NCBI GenBank assembly: GCA_012103295.1 | Contig: WLXB01000002.1 | Span: 41,371 to 105,370 of the forward strand | Length of the DNA stretch: 64,000 nt | Origin: Alphaproteobacteria bacterium | Lineage (GTDB): Bacteria; Pseudomonadota; Alphaproteobacteria; Rhodospirillales; Rhodospirillaceae | Reading direction: 5' to 3' | Shown here: positions 26,821 through 34,480 of the stretch, piece after piece | How positions within the stretch are numbered: the first letter of the stretch is position 1 | Layout: the number at the start of each line of letters is the position of its first letter | Translations under genes and position numbers: made by a program | The notes under the pieces: generated by a model | What the model was told of the DNA's origin: nothing | Database searches by the model: none | Seen by the model: only the letters and a program-made list of their open reading frames with translations

Positions 26821-27797
26821 GCTGGGTCCCCACGGTTAGCGCGCAGGCGTGGATCGACAACGGCGTAAAGAACATCAACAGCCAGATTAATGATGACAAA
26901 AACGAGCGCGACCATCACCAGGTAGGCGGCCATGATCGGGATATCAGCGAAGGCGACGGCCTGGATGAACAGCAACCCGAGCCCGGGCCACTGGAATACG
27001 GTTTCCGTGACTATGGAAAAGGCGATCAATTCTCCAAGCTTTAAGCCGATGACCGTGATCACCGGCAACAGTGTGTTTTTGAGCGCATAGACATAGTGGA
27101 TCCGATTGCGCGGCACACCCATGGCCCGAGCTGTGCGGATATAGTCGGTGCCGAGAACTTCGATCATTTCGGCGCGGACAAGACGCTGAACGAAGGTCAT
27201 CTGGAACAACCCGAGTGTGACGGCCGGAAGAACCAGCGCCTTCAACCCACTGGCGGTCAATAATCCCGTCGTCCAGAAACCGACCGACATGGTGTCGCCG
27301 CGACCGAAGGATGGCAACCACCCGAGGGTGACCGAGAACAAATAAATAAGGCCGATACCAATGACAAAGGTTGGTAGCGATACACCAATCAATGACACAG
27401 ACAACACCATACGACTGAGCACACCGTCACGATGAATCGCCGTATACACACCCATAGGAATTCCGAGCAGAAGCGAGAACAGTGCGGACGCGAGAACCAG
27501 CTCGACGGTCGCAGGCAGGCGTTCAGCAACAAGATCCGAAACTGGGCGCTGCATGCGATAGGAAATGCCGAAATCCCCGGTTAAAGCATTGCCAACAAAC
27601 CGGACGAATTGCACAGGCGCGGAATCGTTCAGCCCGAGCCGATCACGGAGCGCTTGGCGGTCTTCAAACGAGGCCTCTTGCCCGACCAAATTGTTGACCG
27701 GGTCGCCAACGTAATTGAACAGCAGGAATGCGGCAGCACTGACCAAAACCATGACCAGAGCAGCTTGACCAACGCGGCGAATAAGAAAGGATGTCAT
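26817..27797 (-). CDS. ABC transporter permease, DppB/OppB type
   Basis: A 326-residue permease with about six helices. The N-terminus (FLIRRVGQAALVMVLVSAAAFLLFN) is the usual OppB start. The conserved ATPase-contact loop is TARAMGVPRNRIHYVYALKN, and the following LPVITVIGLKLGELIAFSIV is also typical. It forms a heterodimer with the DppC-like protein, whose start codon overlaps its stop. The binding protein at 28395-29963 is the likely partner; a small methyltransferase gene lies between them. Confidence 0.9.
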   Translation of the reverse strand: MTSFLIRRVGQAALVMVLVSAAAFLLFNYVGDPVNNLVGQEASFEDRQALRDRLGLNDSAPVQFVRFVGNALTGDFGISYRMQRPVSDLVAERLPATVELVLASALFSLLLGIPMGVYTAIHRDGVLSRMVLSVSLIGVSLPTFVIGIGLIYLFSVTLGWLPSFGRGDTMSVGFWTTGLLTASGLKALVLPAVTLGLFQMTFVQRLVRAEMIEVLGTDYIRTARAMGVPRNRIHYVYALKNTLLPVITVIGLKLGELIAFSIVTETVFQWPGLGLLFIQAVAFADIPIMAAYLVMVALVFVIINLAVDVLYAVVDPRLRANRGDPA

Positions 27798-27842
27798 AGA
27801 GCGTTTGTGGCATGCCCGGATTTCAAGTCAAGCGGCAGGGCG

Positions 27843-28382
27843 TCACGCCACAGGAAGGGGTGCGCCAACAATCAAAACCCGTTCGGGCTGTTCAGGGATG
27901 ATGGGCTGCGCCACCACAACATTGAAATAACCGCCTATTTTCTCGTGCCACCAAGGCAGGTCTTCAACAATGAGATGAGCGTTGCGCCCGTCGGCCAGCG
28001 TCTTTTGGGCCAGCACGGTATCGACAATAAAGAACGCGCCGCCGAGGCACAGGGTTTGAATATGGGTCAACACATCGTGCAAACAATCCGGCTCGATATG
28101 CTCCATTACATCAATACAAACGACGAGATGGACAGGGGATGGATCGCCATCTTTGCCAGGCATGGCAGGGTCATACTCAAAGACCTCTAGATCAGGCGCA
28201 AGCGCCAGTACTGCCGGACGTAATGTTCCTTTGCCACAGCCATAGTCAAGCACGGACTGCGCCTCGGTCTGCTGAGCAAGCTCAACAACCATCGGTGCGA
28301 TCGCATGGGCTGCCTTGCCGTAATCAGGATTGCTGCGGTGGAGTTGGAGATTAAGCTCACGGTATTCCGGGGAAATGCGCAC
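27843..28382 (-). CDS. Class I SAM-dependent methyltransferase, small
   Basis: A 179-residue protein from a GTG with AAGGA seven bases upstream. Motif I is SVLDYGCGKGTLRPAVLAL near residue 43. An acidic strand follows (VFEYDP), then LVVCIDVMEHIEPDCLHDV, typical of methyltransferases acting on small molecules or glycans. It opens MRISPEYRELNLQLHRSNPDYG, a start seen in short methyltransferases of phage and glycan loci. It lies between the ABC binding protein and the permeases, which is unusual. The substrate is unknown; modification of the imported compound is one possibility. Confidence 0.75.
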   Translation of the reverse strand: MRISPEYRELNLQLHRSNPDYGKAAHAIAPMVVELAQQTEAQSVLDYGCGKGTLRPAVLALAPDLEVFEYDPAMPGKDGDPSPVHLVVCIDVMEHIEPDCLHDVLTHIQTLCLGGAFFIVDTVLAQKTLADGRNAHLIVEDLPWWHEKIGGYFNVVVAQPIIPEQPERVLIVGAPLPVA

Positions 28383-28394
28383 AGTGTGTCCTTG

Positions 28395-29963
28395 CTACTC
28401 AGCGACCCGCGCCAAACGGAATTGAGGTTGGTTGTCAGGCTGGATGGGAAGACTAAGACGCTCCTTCATGGCCCACGCCAAGCCCTGATGATGCAATGGA
28501 ACATAAACCTGCGCCCCTTTGATCCGCAACCAAGCGTCATTAATCATGGCGTCGCGTTTGGCAAAATCGGTCTCTGTCGCAATACCGTCGATCATGGCGA
28601 AGAGATCAGGGTCATCAAGACCGGTGCGGTTCCAAACTCTGTCCGGCATCGCCAGGAAGTCGAGATGGTAATGACTGTCCATGGTACCTGAGCCCCAGCC
28701 GAGCAAATAGAAGTCAGTTTCGTTGTTCTGAATCTTGGGGAAGTGCAGCGTTTTTGACTTGGCATCCAGGCGAACTGTAATGCCGATGCGGGCAAGCATG
28801 CCGACCACGGCCTGGCAAATGGCCTCGTCATTCATATACCGGTCGTTGGTGCAGTCCAGAGTGACCGAAAACCCATCAGCATACCCAGCCTCGGCGAGTA
28901 GAGCGCGGGCCGCTTCGGGATCGAGCGTTGGCAGCGCATCGATTTCGGAAGTGTATCCACCAATCCCCGGCGACAACAACATTCCGGCTGGCTCTGCCAT
29001 GCCACGCATGATGCGTTTAACGATGGCCTCGCGATCAACTGCCATATTGATGGCGTGGCGGACACGAATATCAGCGAACGGGTTTGTACCCTTGGCGTTG
29101 GATGAGCGCAGTTCTGCCCGGCCGGTATCCATGCCGATGAAGATGGCGCGCACTTCCGCCGTAGACTGCACAGTGAGGCCGGGCGTACGACGCACGCGGG
29201 CGAGGTCCTGCACCGGGGTATCCAGAACAAAATCTAGTTCGCCGGATAAAAGCGCTGCGACCCGCGTCGCGGCATTAGACACCGGTGTAAAAATAATCCG
29301 ATCAACGTTGTGTGGGTTTTCTTCTTCAAGGCCCCACCACGTTTCGTTCTTAACCAAGACCGTGCGGACGTCGGGCTCCCGTAATTCTAGAATGAAGGGG
29401 CCCGTTCCATTGGTATGACGCACGGCGTAGGTCTCTTGGCCCGCAGCAACGTCCTGTGGCTCCGTGACGGCATTCTCCTCAGCCCACCCGCGGGACATAA
29501 TAAAAATGTCATTGATCTGTTGGGGCAAGATTGGATTGGGACCGTCGGTGACAACGCGCACTGTAAAATCATCGACAGCGATGACGTCAAGAACTGTGCC
29601 AATGATGTCTTTCATGTCTGAGGTAGGTTTGAGCGCTCGCGTAAAGGAGAACACCACATCGTCAGCGGTGAAGGACTGGCCACCGTGAAAGGTCACGCCC
29701 TGGCGCAGTTTGAATTCCCACATCGTCGGGTCTTCGCTCAGGCCCCATGACAACGCAAGACCCGGCGTCAGCGCCATGGTTTTGTCACGGTTAACCAGCG
29801 GCTCATAAATTTGCTGTGCTGTGGCCAGGGTCATGCCTTCGTTCTGGGCATGAGGGTCGAGGGTTATGGCATCCCCTGTTGCCGACCAACGTATGGTGTT
29901 CTCGGCATACGCAGGCAGGGCAGTGAACAAGAAACCTGCGAGGGCGAAAGTAAGAGAACGCAT
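28395..29963 (-). CDS. ABC transporter substrate-binding protein, family 5 (oligopeptide/nickel type)
   Basis: 522 residues from the ATG at 29963, where a clean signal peptide begins (MRSLTFALAGFLFTALPAYA); the longer open frame lacks a signal. The mature protein has the family 5 features: IRWSATGDAITLDPHAQNEG, YEPLVNRDKTM, WEFKLRQGVTFHGGQSFTADDV and VRHAINMAVDREAI. It binds a peptide-like or amine ligand in the periplasm and delivers it to the DppB/DppC-type permeases encoded downstream. An orphan TRAP receptor gene precedes it. Confidence 0.9.
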   Translation of the reverse strand: MRSLTFALAGFLFTALPAYAENTIRWSATGDAITLDPHAQNEGMTLATAQQIYEPLVNRDKTMALTPGLALSWGLSEDPTMWEFKLRQGVTFHGGQSFTADDVVFSFTRALKPTSDMKDIIGTVLDVIAVDDFTVRVVTDGPNPILPQQINDIFIMSRGWAEENAVTEPQDVAAGQETYAVRHTNGTGPFILELREPDVRTVLVKNETWWGLEEENPHNVDRIIFTPVSNAATRVAALLSGELDFVLDTPVQDLARVRRTPGLTVQSTAEVRAIFIGMDTGRAELRSSNAKGTNPFADIRVRHAINMAVDREAIVKRIMRGMAEPAGMLLSPGIGGYTSEIDALPTLDPEAARALLAEAGYADGFSVTLDCTNDRYMNDEAICQAVVGMLARIGITVRLDAKSKTLHFPKIQNNETDFYLLGWGSGTMDSHYHLDFLAMPDRVWNRTGLDDPDLFAMIDGIATETDFAKRDAMINDAWLRIKGAQVYVPLHHQGLAWAMKERLSLPIQPDNQPQFRLARVAE

Positions 29964-30040
29964 AAATAGGTCCGGTTTTAATTTGAAGTTTGAGTAATTG
30001 GTGTCGGCCAGGACGGCGTGACCTGTCAAGAGAGGCTCCA

Positions 30041-31096
30041 TCAACCGCCCGATAAGCCGCCTTGTTTGTTCAATTGCTCTTCGGCGAAAACCTCTTTGCC
30101 CTCTTGGACCAACTCGTAAACCCGGCGAGCCTCACCACCGAGCTGATCCAGTAAGTCATCGTGGGTTTCACGGGCCAAAGCTGCCCAGGGCTCCACAGCC
30201 ATAGAGTCGAGGCGATGCACGATCACACCTTCTTGTTCGGCATTGGCCAACTCAACAATCAATGAGTCGCGCGTGTCTTTGCGGACAAACGCTTGATCCG
30301 GAAAGCTGGACACCATAATGGCGCGATCAGCAGGCGTGAGACTATCGAGCCATTCCTTATTCATAAGTAACGCAGCAAAGGAATAGGCGTGGCGGGTCAG
30401 GCTGAAGTGCGGCGCTTCCTGATACAATCCGGCGCGGGCGTACATCAGTGTCGAAGACTCGCCGCCGTCGATCAGGCCAGTCTGCAAGCCAGGAATGACG
30501 TCGGGAAAAGACAGATTGATTACGTCAGCATCGATGGCCTTCAGAAATACCTGAGACGTTTCATACGGGAGAGACCTTAAGCGATAGCCCTTCGTATCAT
30601 CGGGAGTTTTTGGCGCCTGCTTGGCGTAGATATTCATCCAGCCAATTTCGACCCATTGAAGAAACTCCAGATTCTTTTGCACTGCCAGTTCTTTGATGGC
30701 CGGTGTGACATAGCCATCAACAACAAAATCCAACTCCTCGGGGCCTGAAAACAGGTAAGGCATATTGAGAACGGCAACTTCGGGCACGACCTGGGCGAAG
30801 CCGCTTTCGCCGACAATGCCAACGTTGCCTCTGCCGCGGCGCAAGGCCTGCATCACCAGTTCATCGCCACCGATTTGGCCATGAACCAAAAGGCTGAGGG
30901 ATAAGCGGCCGGCAGACTTCTCCGTCACCGTATCGTCGAACATTTTCCACAGTTTGTCGCCAGGCCCGCCGGGTGGGGCATTGGCAACAACGGTGATGTC
31001 GATGTTTGAGCTGGGCCGCGCTTCGCCGATCTGTGCCGACGCCTGCGACACAAAAGCCGCGAACAAACTCAGCACCAAACTAAACACGCGAATCAT
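30041..31096 (-). CDS. TRAP transporter substrate-binding protein, DctP family
   Basis: A 351-residue periplasmic receptor. The signal peptide ends at SQASAQ (residue 22). DctP-like features include the acid-binding arginine region KGYRLRSLPYE and the adjacent FPDVIPGLQTGLIDGGES, which matches the conserved G-x-x-D-G segment. It should bind a carboxylate-containing ligand. The DctQ and DctM membrane proteins normally encoded next to it are absent, so it is an orphan in this window. It lies directly before an ABC binding-protein gene, a mixture of transporter classes. Confidence 0.85.
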   Translation of the reverse strand: MIRVFSLVLSLFAAFVSQASAQIGEARPSSNIDITVVANAPPGGPGDKLWKMFDDTVTEKSAGRLSLSLLVHGQIGGDELVMQALRRGRGNVGIVGESGFAQVVPEVAVLNMPYLFSGPEELDFVVDGYVTPAIKELAVQKNLEFLQWVEIGWMNIYAKQAPKTPDDTKGYRLRSLPYETSQVFLKAIDADVINLSFPDVIPGLQTGLIDGGESSTLMYARAGLYQEAPHFSLTRHAYSFAALLMNKEWLDSLTPADRAIMVSSFPDQAFVRKDTRDSLIVELANAEQEGVIVHRLDSMAVEPWAALARETHDDLLDQLGGEARRVYELVQEGKEVFAEEQLNKQGGLSGG

Positions 31097-31111
31097 GACT
31101 AAATTAACCGG

Positions 31112-32152
31112 TTACTGTTGTTCAAAGAACTCGATGCGCGCGCCATTCGGTGCTTTCAAAGCCATGATTTTAACAGGACCGTAGGGTGGAAGAGTTAGCG
31201 ACGTCACTGGAACATGGATGGGGTACCCTTTGGCCTCGACTTGCTTGGCCAATGCATCAACATCATCGACCGGAACGCGCATGGTCAAAACACCAAGGTT
31301 TGGCGGCTCGGTGCGGTCGCTAAAATCAACACCGGTCATACCTTCTGTCTTTAAAATCTGCAGCGAGCCATTGCGATCATCCTCACTGTTGGCATAGGCC
31401 GCAAACCGCCGGGGCAACGTGCTGGCCAGATTAAGCGGGATCGCCGTGGGGTTGAGGCCCGGCGGTGGCGTGAGAGACTCACCATTGAGATGAACGGTCC
31501 AGCCCAAAACGTTGGCGAAGAAGTTTTCGTTGGCATCGTAATCAGAGACCAGCAGCGCGGTATTGAACGGCCAGCTCATGCCGCTTTCTGATGCCGCAGC
31601 CACTTTGTCATAGGGCGGCGCGTTGCGCTGCATCAGCACCAGGGCTTCGCCGTTGGGGCCGCGGGCGATGGCTTCCGTGATATCAAAAACCTGAAGAGTG
31701 TAGTTCACCGGATCCGTATAGCCCTGCCACCCCCGCGCGCGCAGTTGCTCGAACACCGTGTCGACATCACTGACATAGACATAGAGATCAAAAAAACCGC
31801 CGGTATCCCAGGGCATGCCCGAGGATCGAATCTGCACCTGGGGCAAACCGTAGATTTTCACCAGGCGCACGAAGCCACGGCTGCCGCTTCCTTTGCGCAG
31901 CACAACATTGTGCATGGGTGTATCAGCAGGCAGACCCCAAAAGGCGGCCAGGCCGGGCTCGACCGGACCATCGCAGATCACTTCGTACCCGCCGACGGTC
32001 TGCCAGGTTTCATTGGCCGCATCGAGATCACCAACACTGATCACCGCCTCTTGAAAGCCGGTGATGCCAGCTGACGACACATCGTCGACTGTGCAGGTGG
32101 CTTGTGCGGCGGAAGCGGAAAACAGAATCGCGACAACGAATGACAGACGCAT
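31112..32152 (-). CDS. Secreted tandem VOC (glyoxalase/bleomycin-resistance fold) protein
   Basis: 346 residues from the ATG at 32152, with AAAGGAGT six bases upstream. A signal peptide (MRLSFVVAILFSASAAQA) precedes two VOC modules. The first begins around FQEAVISVGDLDAANETW and ends at GEALVLMQRN. The second begins NTALLVSDYDANENFF and ends APNGARIEFFEQQ. VOC proteins are metal-dependent lyases, dioxygenases or binding proteins and are usually cytoplasmic, so an export signal is uncommon. The activity cannot be assigned. It stands between a CysE-like gene and the TRAP receptor in the same direction. Confidence 0.75.
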   Translation of the reverse strand: MRLSFVVAILFSASAAQATCTVDDVSSAGITGFQEAVISVGDLDAANETWQTVGGYEVICDGPVEPGLAAFWGLPADTPMHNVVLRKGSGSRGFVRLVKIYGLPQVQIRSSGMPWDTGGFFDLYVYVSDVDTVFEQLRARGWQGYTDPVNYTLQVFDITEAIARGPNGEALVLMQRNAPPYDKVAAASESGMSWPFNTALLVSDYDANENFFANVLGWTVHLNGESLTPPPGLNPTAIPLNLASTLPRRFAAYANSEDDRNGSLQILKTEGMTGVDFSDRTEPPNLGVLTMRVPVDDVDALAKQVEAKGYPIHVPVTSLTLPPYGPVKIMALKAPNGARIEFFEQQ

Positions 32153-32171
32153 GGAGACTCCTTTGCGGCGA

Positions 32172-32873
32172 TTAAACCGCCGGCTCAAAAATATCTTTGA
32201 TTACGTTGTGGCGCGTCGGTTTTGTACCAATGCTTGGGTGCTGACCAAAAGCGACATGATTGGACGCAACGGCGCCGCCGAGAATAGTAGTGCCCGCAGA
32301 GATCAGACAGTTGTCGCCAATTTTTGTTTTTCCGATGACGCGACTGCCGCCGTATAGGACCACGCCTTCGCCGAAGGTTGGATGGTTATCATCCAAATCC
32401 GCGCCAACAGACACATTTTGATAGGCACAAAAGTAATCGCCATAGGTTGCCCGGCCGAGCACCGTGCCGACGGGATGAACCAAGGCAAACACTGCGGGTA
32501 ACTCAACTTCATAAAAAACATCCACCCCATGAAGCGCCTTGTTTAACGCGTAGGTCTTCTCGGCCAGCGGCACCGGACCACCCAGTTTGAAAACCGAGTT
32601 CGACAGATAGTAGAGAAACATAGCGTGCTGATCGGTGTGGAGGTGGTGGTAACGCGGCCCATCTTTAGTGTGAAACCCCTTGAGACCAGCCCGCAGAACA
32701 CAATGCTCCATACGTTCTAAAGCGGCGGTGACATAGCGCTTCAACTGCGGTCTGACCGGGAAGCCATCAGGGAACAAAGCATCCATTTGCTTGGCGATGT
32801 ATTCCGTGAGGTCATCGCGGGACAACGAGGCTTGAAACACGGTTGGTTTATCTGAGGCGGGGGATCGACCCAT
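32172..32873 (-). CDS. CysE-like left-handed beta-helix acetyltransferase
   Basis: About 233 residues from the ATG at 32873. The N-terminal half is helical (MFLYYLSNSVFKLGG). The C-terminal half is a hexapeptide-repeat acyltransferase with LPAVFALVHPVGTVLGRA, NVSVGADLDDNHPTFGEGV, IGKTKIGDNCLISAGTTI and FGQHPSIG. The layout resembles serine O-acetyltransferase, but here it sits directly after hisF2 of a sugar-amidation pair, so O- or N-acetylation of a sugar is as likely as serine acetylation. It is one of ten consecutive minus-strand genes. Confidence 0.72.
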   Translation of the reverse strand: MGRSPASDKPTVFQASLSRDDLTEYIAKQMDALFPDGFPVRPQLKRYVTAALERMEHCVLRAGLKGFHTKDGPRYHHLHTDQHAMFLYYLSNSVFKLGGPVPLAEKTYALNKALHGVDVFYEVELPAVFALVHPVGTVLGRATYGDYFCAYQNVSVGADLDDNHPTFGEGVVLYGGSRVIGKTKIGDNCLISAGTTILGGAVASNHVAFGQHPSIGTKPTRHNVIKDIFEPAV

Positions 32874-32887
32874 GGGCAAAGAGGTTC

Positions 32888-33664
32888 CTAGTTGCGGCTG
32901 GTCTTGCTGGCCCTCACGTTAATGCCGTTGGAGACAAGATGCGAGCGCAGCTTGATAGGGCTGTGATCCGTAAACAGAAACAGAGACGAAATTGCCACAG
33001 CAGAGGCACCGGCGGCAAAGGCCTCCATACAATGCTCCAAACCACCGCAGCCGCCCGAGACGACCAACGGCACCTCGAGCTGTTCATTGAGCCGCGCGAT
33101 CATATCCGCGTCATAGCCGGACATCATGCCGTCCCGATCAATTGAGGTGAGAAGAATTTCTCCACAATTGGAATCCTGCATCCGCAGCGCCCAGTCGACC
33201 GGGTTGTGATTGGTTTTCTCCCGCCCGCCGGTGATGAACACCCGCGGCACACCCGGCGAGACATCCTTGTAATCAATGGACACGGCTATGCACTGATCCC
33301 CAAACCGCCTAGCGGCGGCGCTGACGAAATTGGGATCACGAACGGCGTGAGAATTGACCGAGACCTTGTCAGCACCTGCCCGAAGCAGGGCGTTGACGTC
33401 GTCCAAAGATGTCACCCCACCACCGACCGTGAAGGGCATAAAAATTTCTTCACTCATCGTTCTGACGATATCGAGGACTTTGGCTTTTGACCCTTCACTG
33501 GGGACGATATCGAGAACAATGAATTCGTCGGCGCCGTAGTCGTTGTACACCTTGGCGGTGGACACGGGGTTACCCGCTTGACGTTCGTCGTCAAAAAACT
33601 GGCGATATTTGACCAAGCGACCGTCGCGCAACAGAAATTTCGGGATAATACGTTTTTTCAGCAT
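32888..33664 (-). CDS. HisF-like synthase subunit of sugar amidation (WbuZ/HisF2 type)
   Basis: A 258-residue TIM barrel closely like imidazole glycerol phosphate synthase HisF. The phosphate loops are conserved (FTVGGGVTS; VVSGGCGG) and the second catalytic acid is kept (VSIDYK, Asp131). The residue equal to the catalytic Asp11 of true HisF is Leu (Leu11 in IIPKFLLRDG), as in accessory HisF2 proteins. These are thought to pass ammonia from HisH2 to an N-acetyl sugar amidotransferase rather than make imidazole. hisH2 precedes it by 4 bp and a WbuX/WbpG gene lies nearby, which supports this reading. Histidine synthesis is the less likely alternative. Confidence 0.82.
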   Translation of the reverse strand: MLKKRIIPKFLLRDGRLVKYRQFFDDERQAGNPVSTAKVYNDYGADEFIVLDIVPSEGSKAKVLDIVRTMSEEIFMPFTVGGGVTSLDDVNALLRAGADKVSVNSHAVRDPNFVSAAARRFGDQCIAVSIDYKDVSPGVPRVFITGGREKTNHNPVDWALRMQDSNCGEILLTSIDRDGMMSGYDADMIARLNEQLEVPLVVSGGCGGLEHCMEAFAAGASAVAISSLFLFTDHSPIKLRSHLVSNGINVRASKTSRN

Positions 33665-33668
33665 ACCG

Positions 33669-34295
33669 TTACGGAGTCCACCGCGTGAAATTCGTCAGCA
33701 CTTCAAGGCCGGAATCCTGACTCTTCTCTGGATGAAATTGCAGGGTCACAATGTTGTCCCACGCCAGGGCCGCAACAAACGGCTCGCCGTAATCGCCGGT
33801 CGCCAATACCTTACTCGTATCTGCCGTGGTGACCGCAAAACTGTGAACGAAATAGAACTCGAGATTGTCGGCCTTGATGCCATCGAACACTGGGTGCGCC
33901 CGCGAGAGTGTCACGCTGTTCCATCCCATGTGAGGGATCTTCAAACAGTCGGGACCAGGGTCGAGGCGCTGCACCTCTGCGTCGAGCCAATTTAGGCCAT
34001 CATGTTCACCATGTTCGAAGCTTTTGCGCGCCAACACTTGCATGCCGACGCAGACCCCGAGGAAGGGTTTGCCTTTGTCGAACGCTTGGCGATGGAGCAC
34101 CTCAGGTAAATCGCGCGCGTTGAGAGCGCCGACCGCATCGCCAAAGGCACCGACGCCCGGCAACAATATATGAGAGGCGTCATCAATCACCGCCGGATCA
34201 TCGGTAATGGTTGCGGTGACGCCTATGTAGTCCAGCGCATTGAACACCGAACGAACGTTACCACGCCCATAATCAATGATAGCGACGGAAGTCAT
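33669..34295 (-). CDS. HisH-like glutamine amidotransferase of sugar amidation (WbuY/HisH2 type)
   Basis: A 208-residue class I glutamine amidotransferase. The nucleophile is in the elbow FLGVCVGMQVL (Cys near 82), and the histidine-glutamate pair is in LQFHPEKSQDSG (near 190). The start IIDYGRGNVRSVFNAL is typical of HisH. It splits glutamine and passes ammonia to its HisF-type partner 4 bp downstream. No other histidine-pathway genes are present, and the WbuX/WbpG gene lies 2.5 kb away, so it probably belongs to a sugar-amidation pathway of the surface polysaccharide. Confidence 0.82.
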   Translation of the reverse strand: MTSVAIIDYGRGNVRSVFNALDYIGVTATITDDPAVIDDASHILLPGVGAFGDAVGALNARDLPEVLHRQAFDKGKPFLGVCVGMQVLARKSFEHGEHDGLNWLDAEVQRLDPGPDCLKIPHMGWNSVTLSRAHPVFDGIKADNLEFYFVHSFAVTTADTSKVLATGDYGEPFVAALAWDNIVTLQFHPEKSQDSGLEVLTNFTRWTP

Positions 34296-34480
34296 CCAGC
34301 GGTTTTCAGCGGGAGACCCAATTTTGTCAAGGCATGGGTAAAAGGCGTCACAAGAAATGCCTCAATCACGCCACATATGACGGCGACTATTTGGCATCTG
34401 TTAGGGACTCATAAACGTTGGATAGGGTATAAACTTGCCCAGGGTAGGATGGCGTAACGATCATCCGAAAAGGACGTGAC

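Noticed and set aside
32888..34295. hisH/hisF as part of a histidine operon
   Set aside because: No other his genes are adjacent, HisF lacks Asp11 and a WbuX/WbpG gene lies close by.
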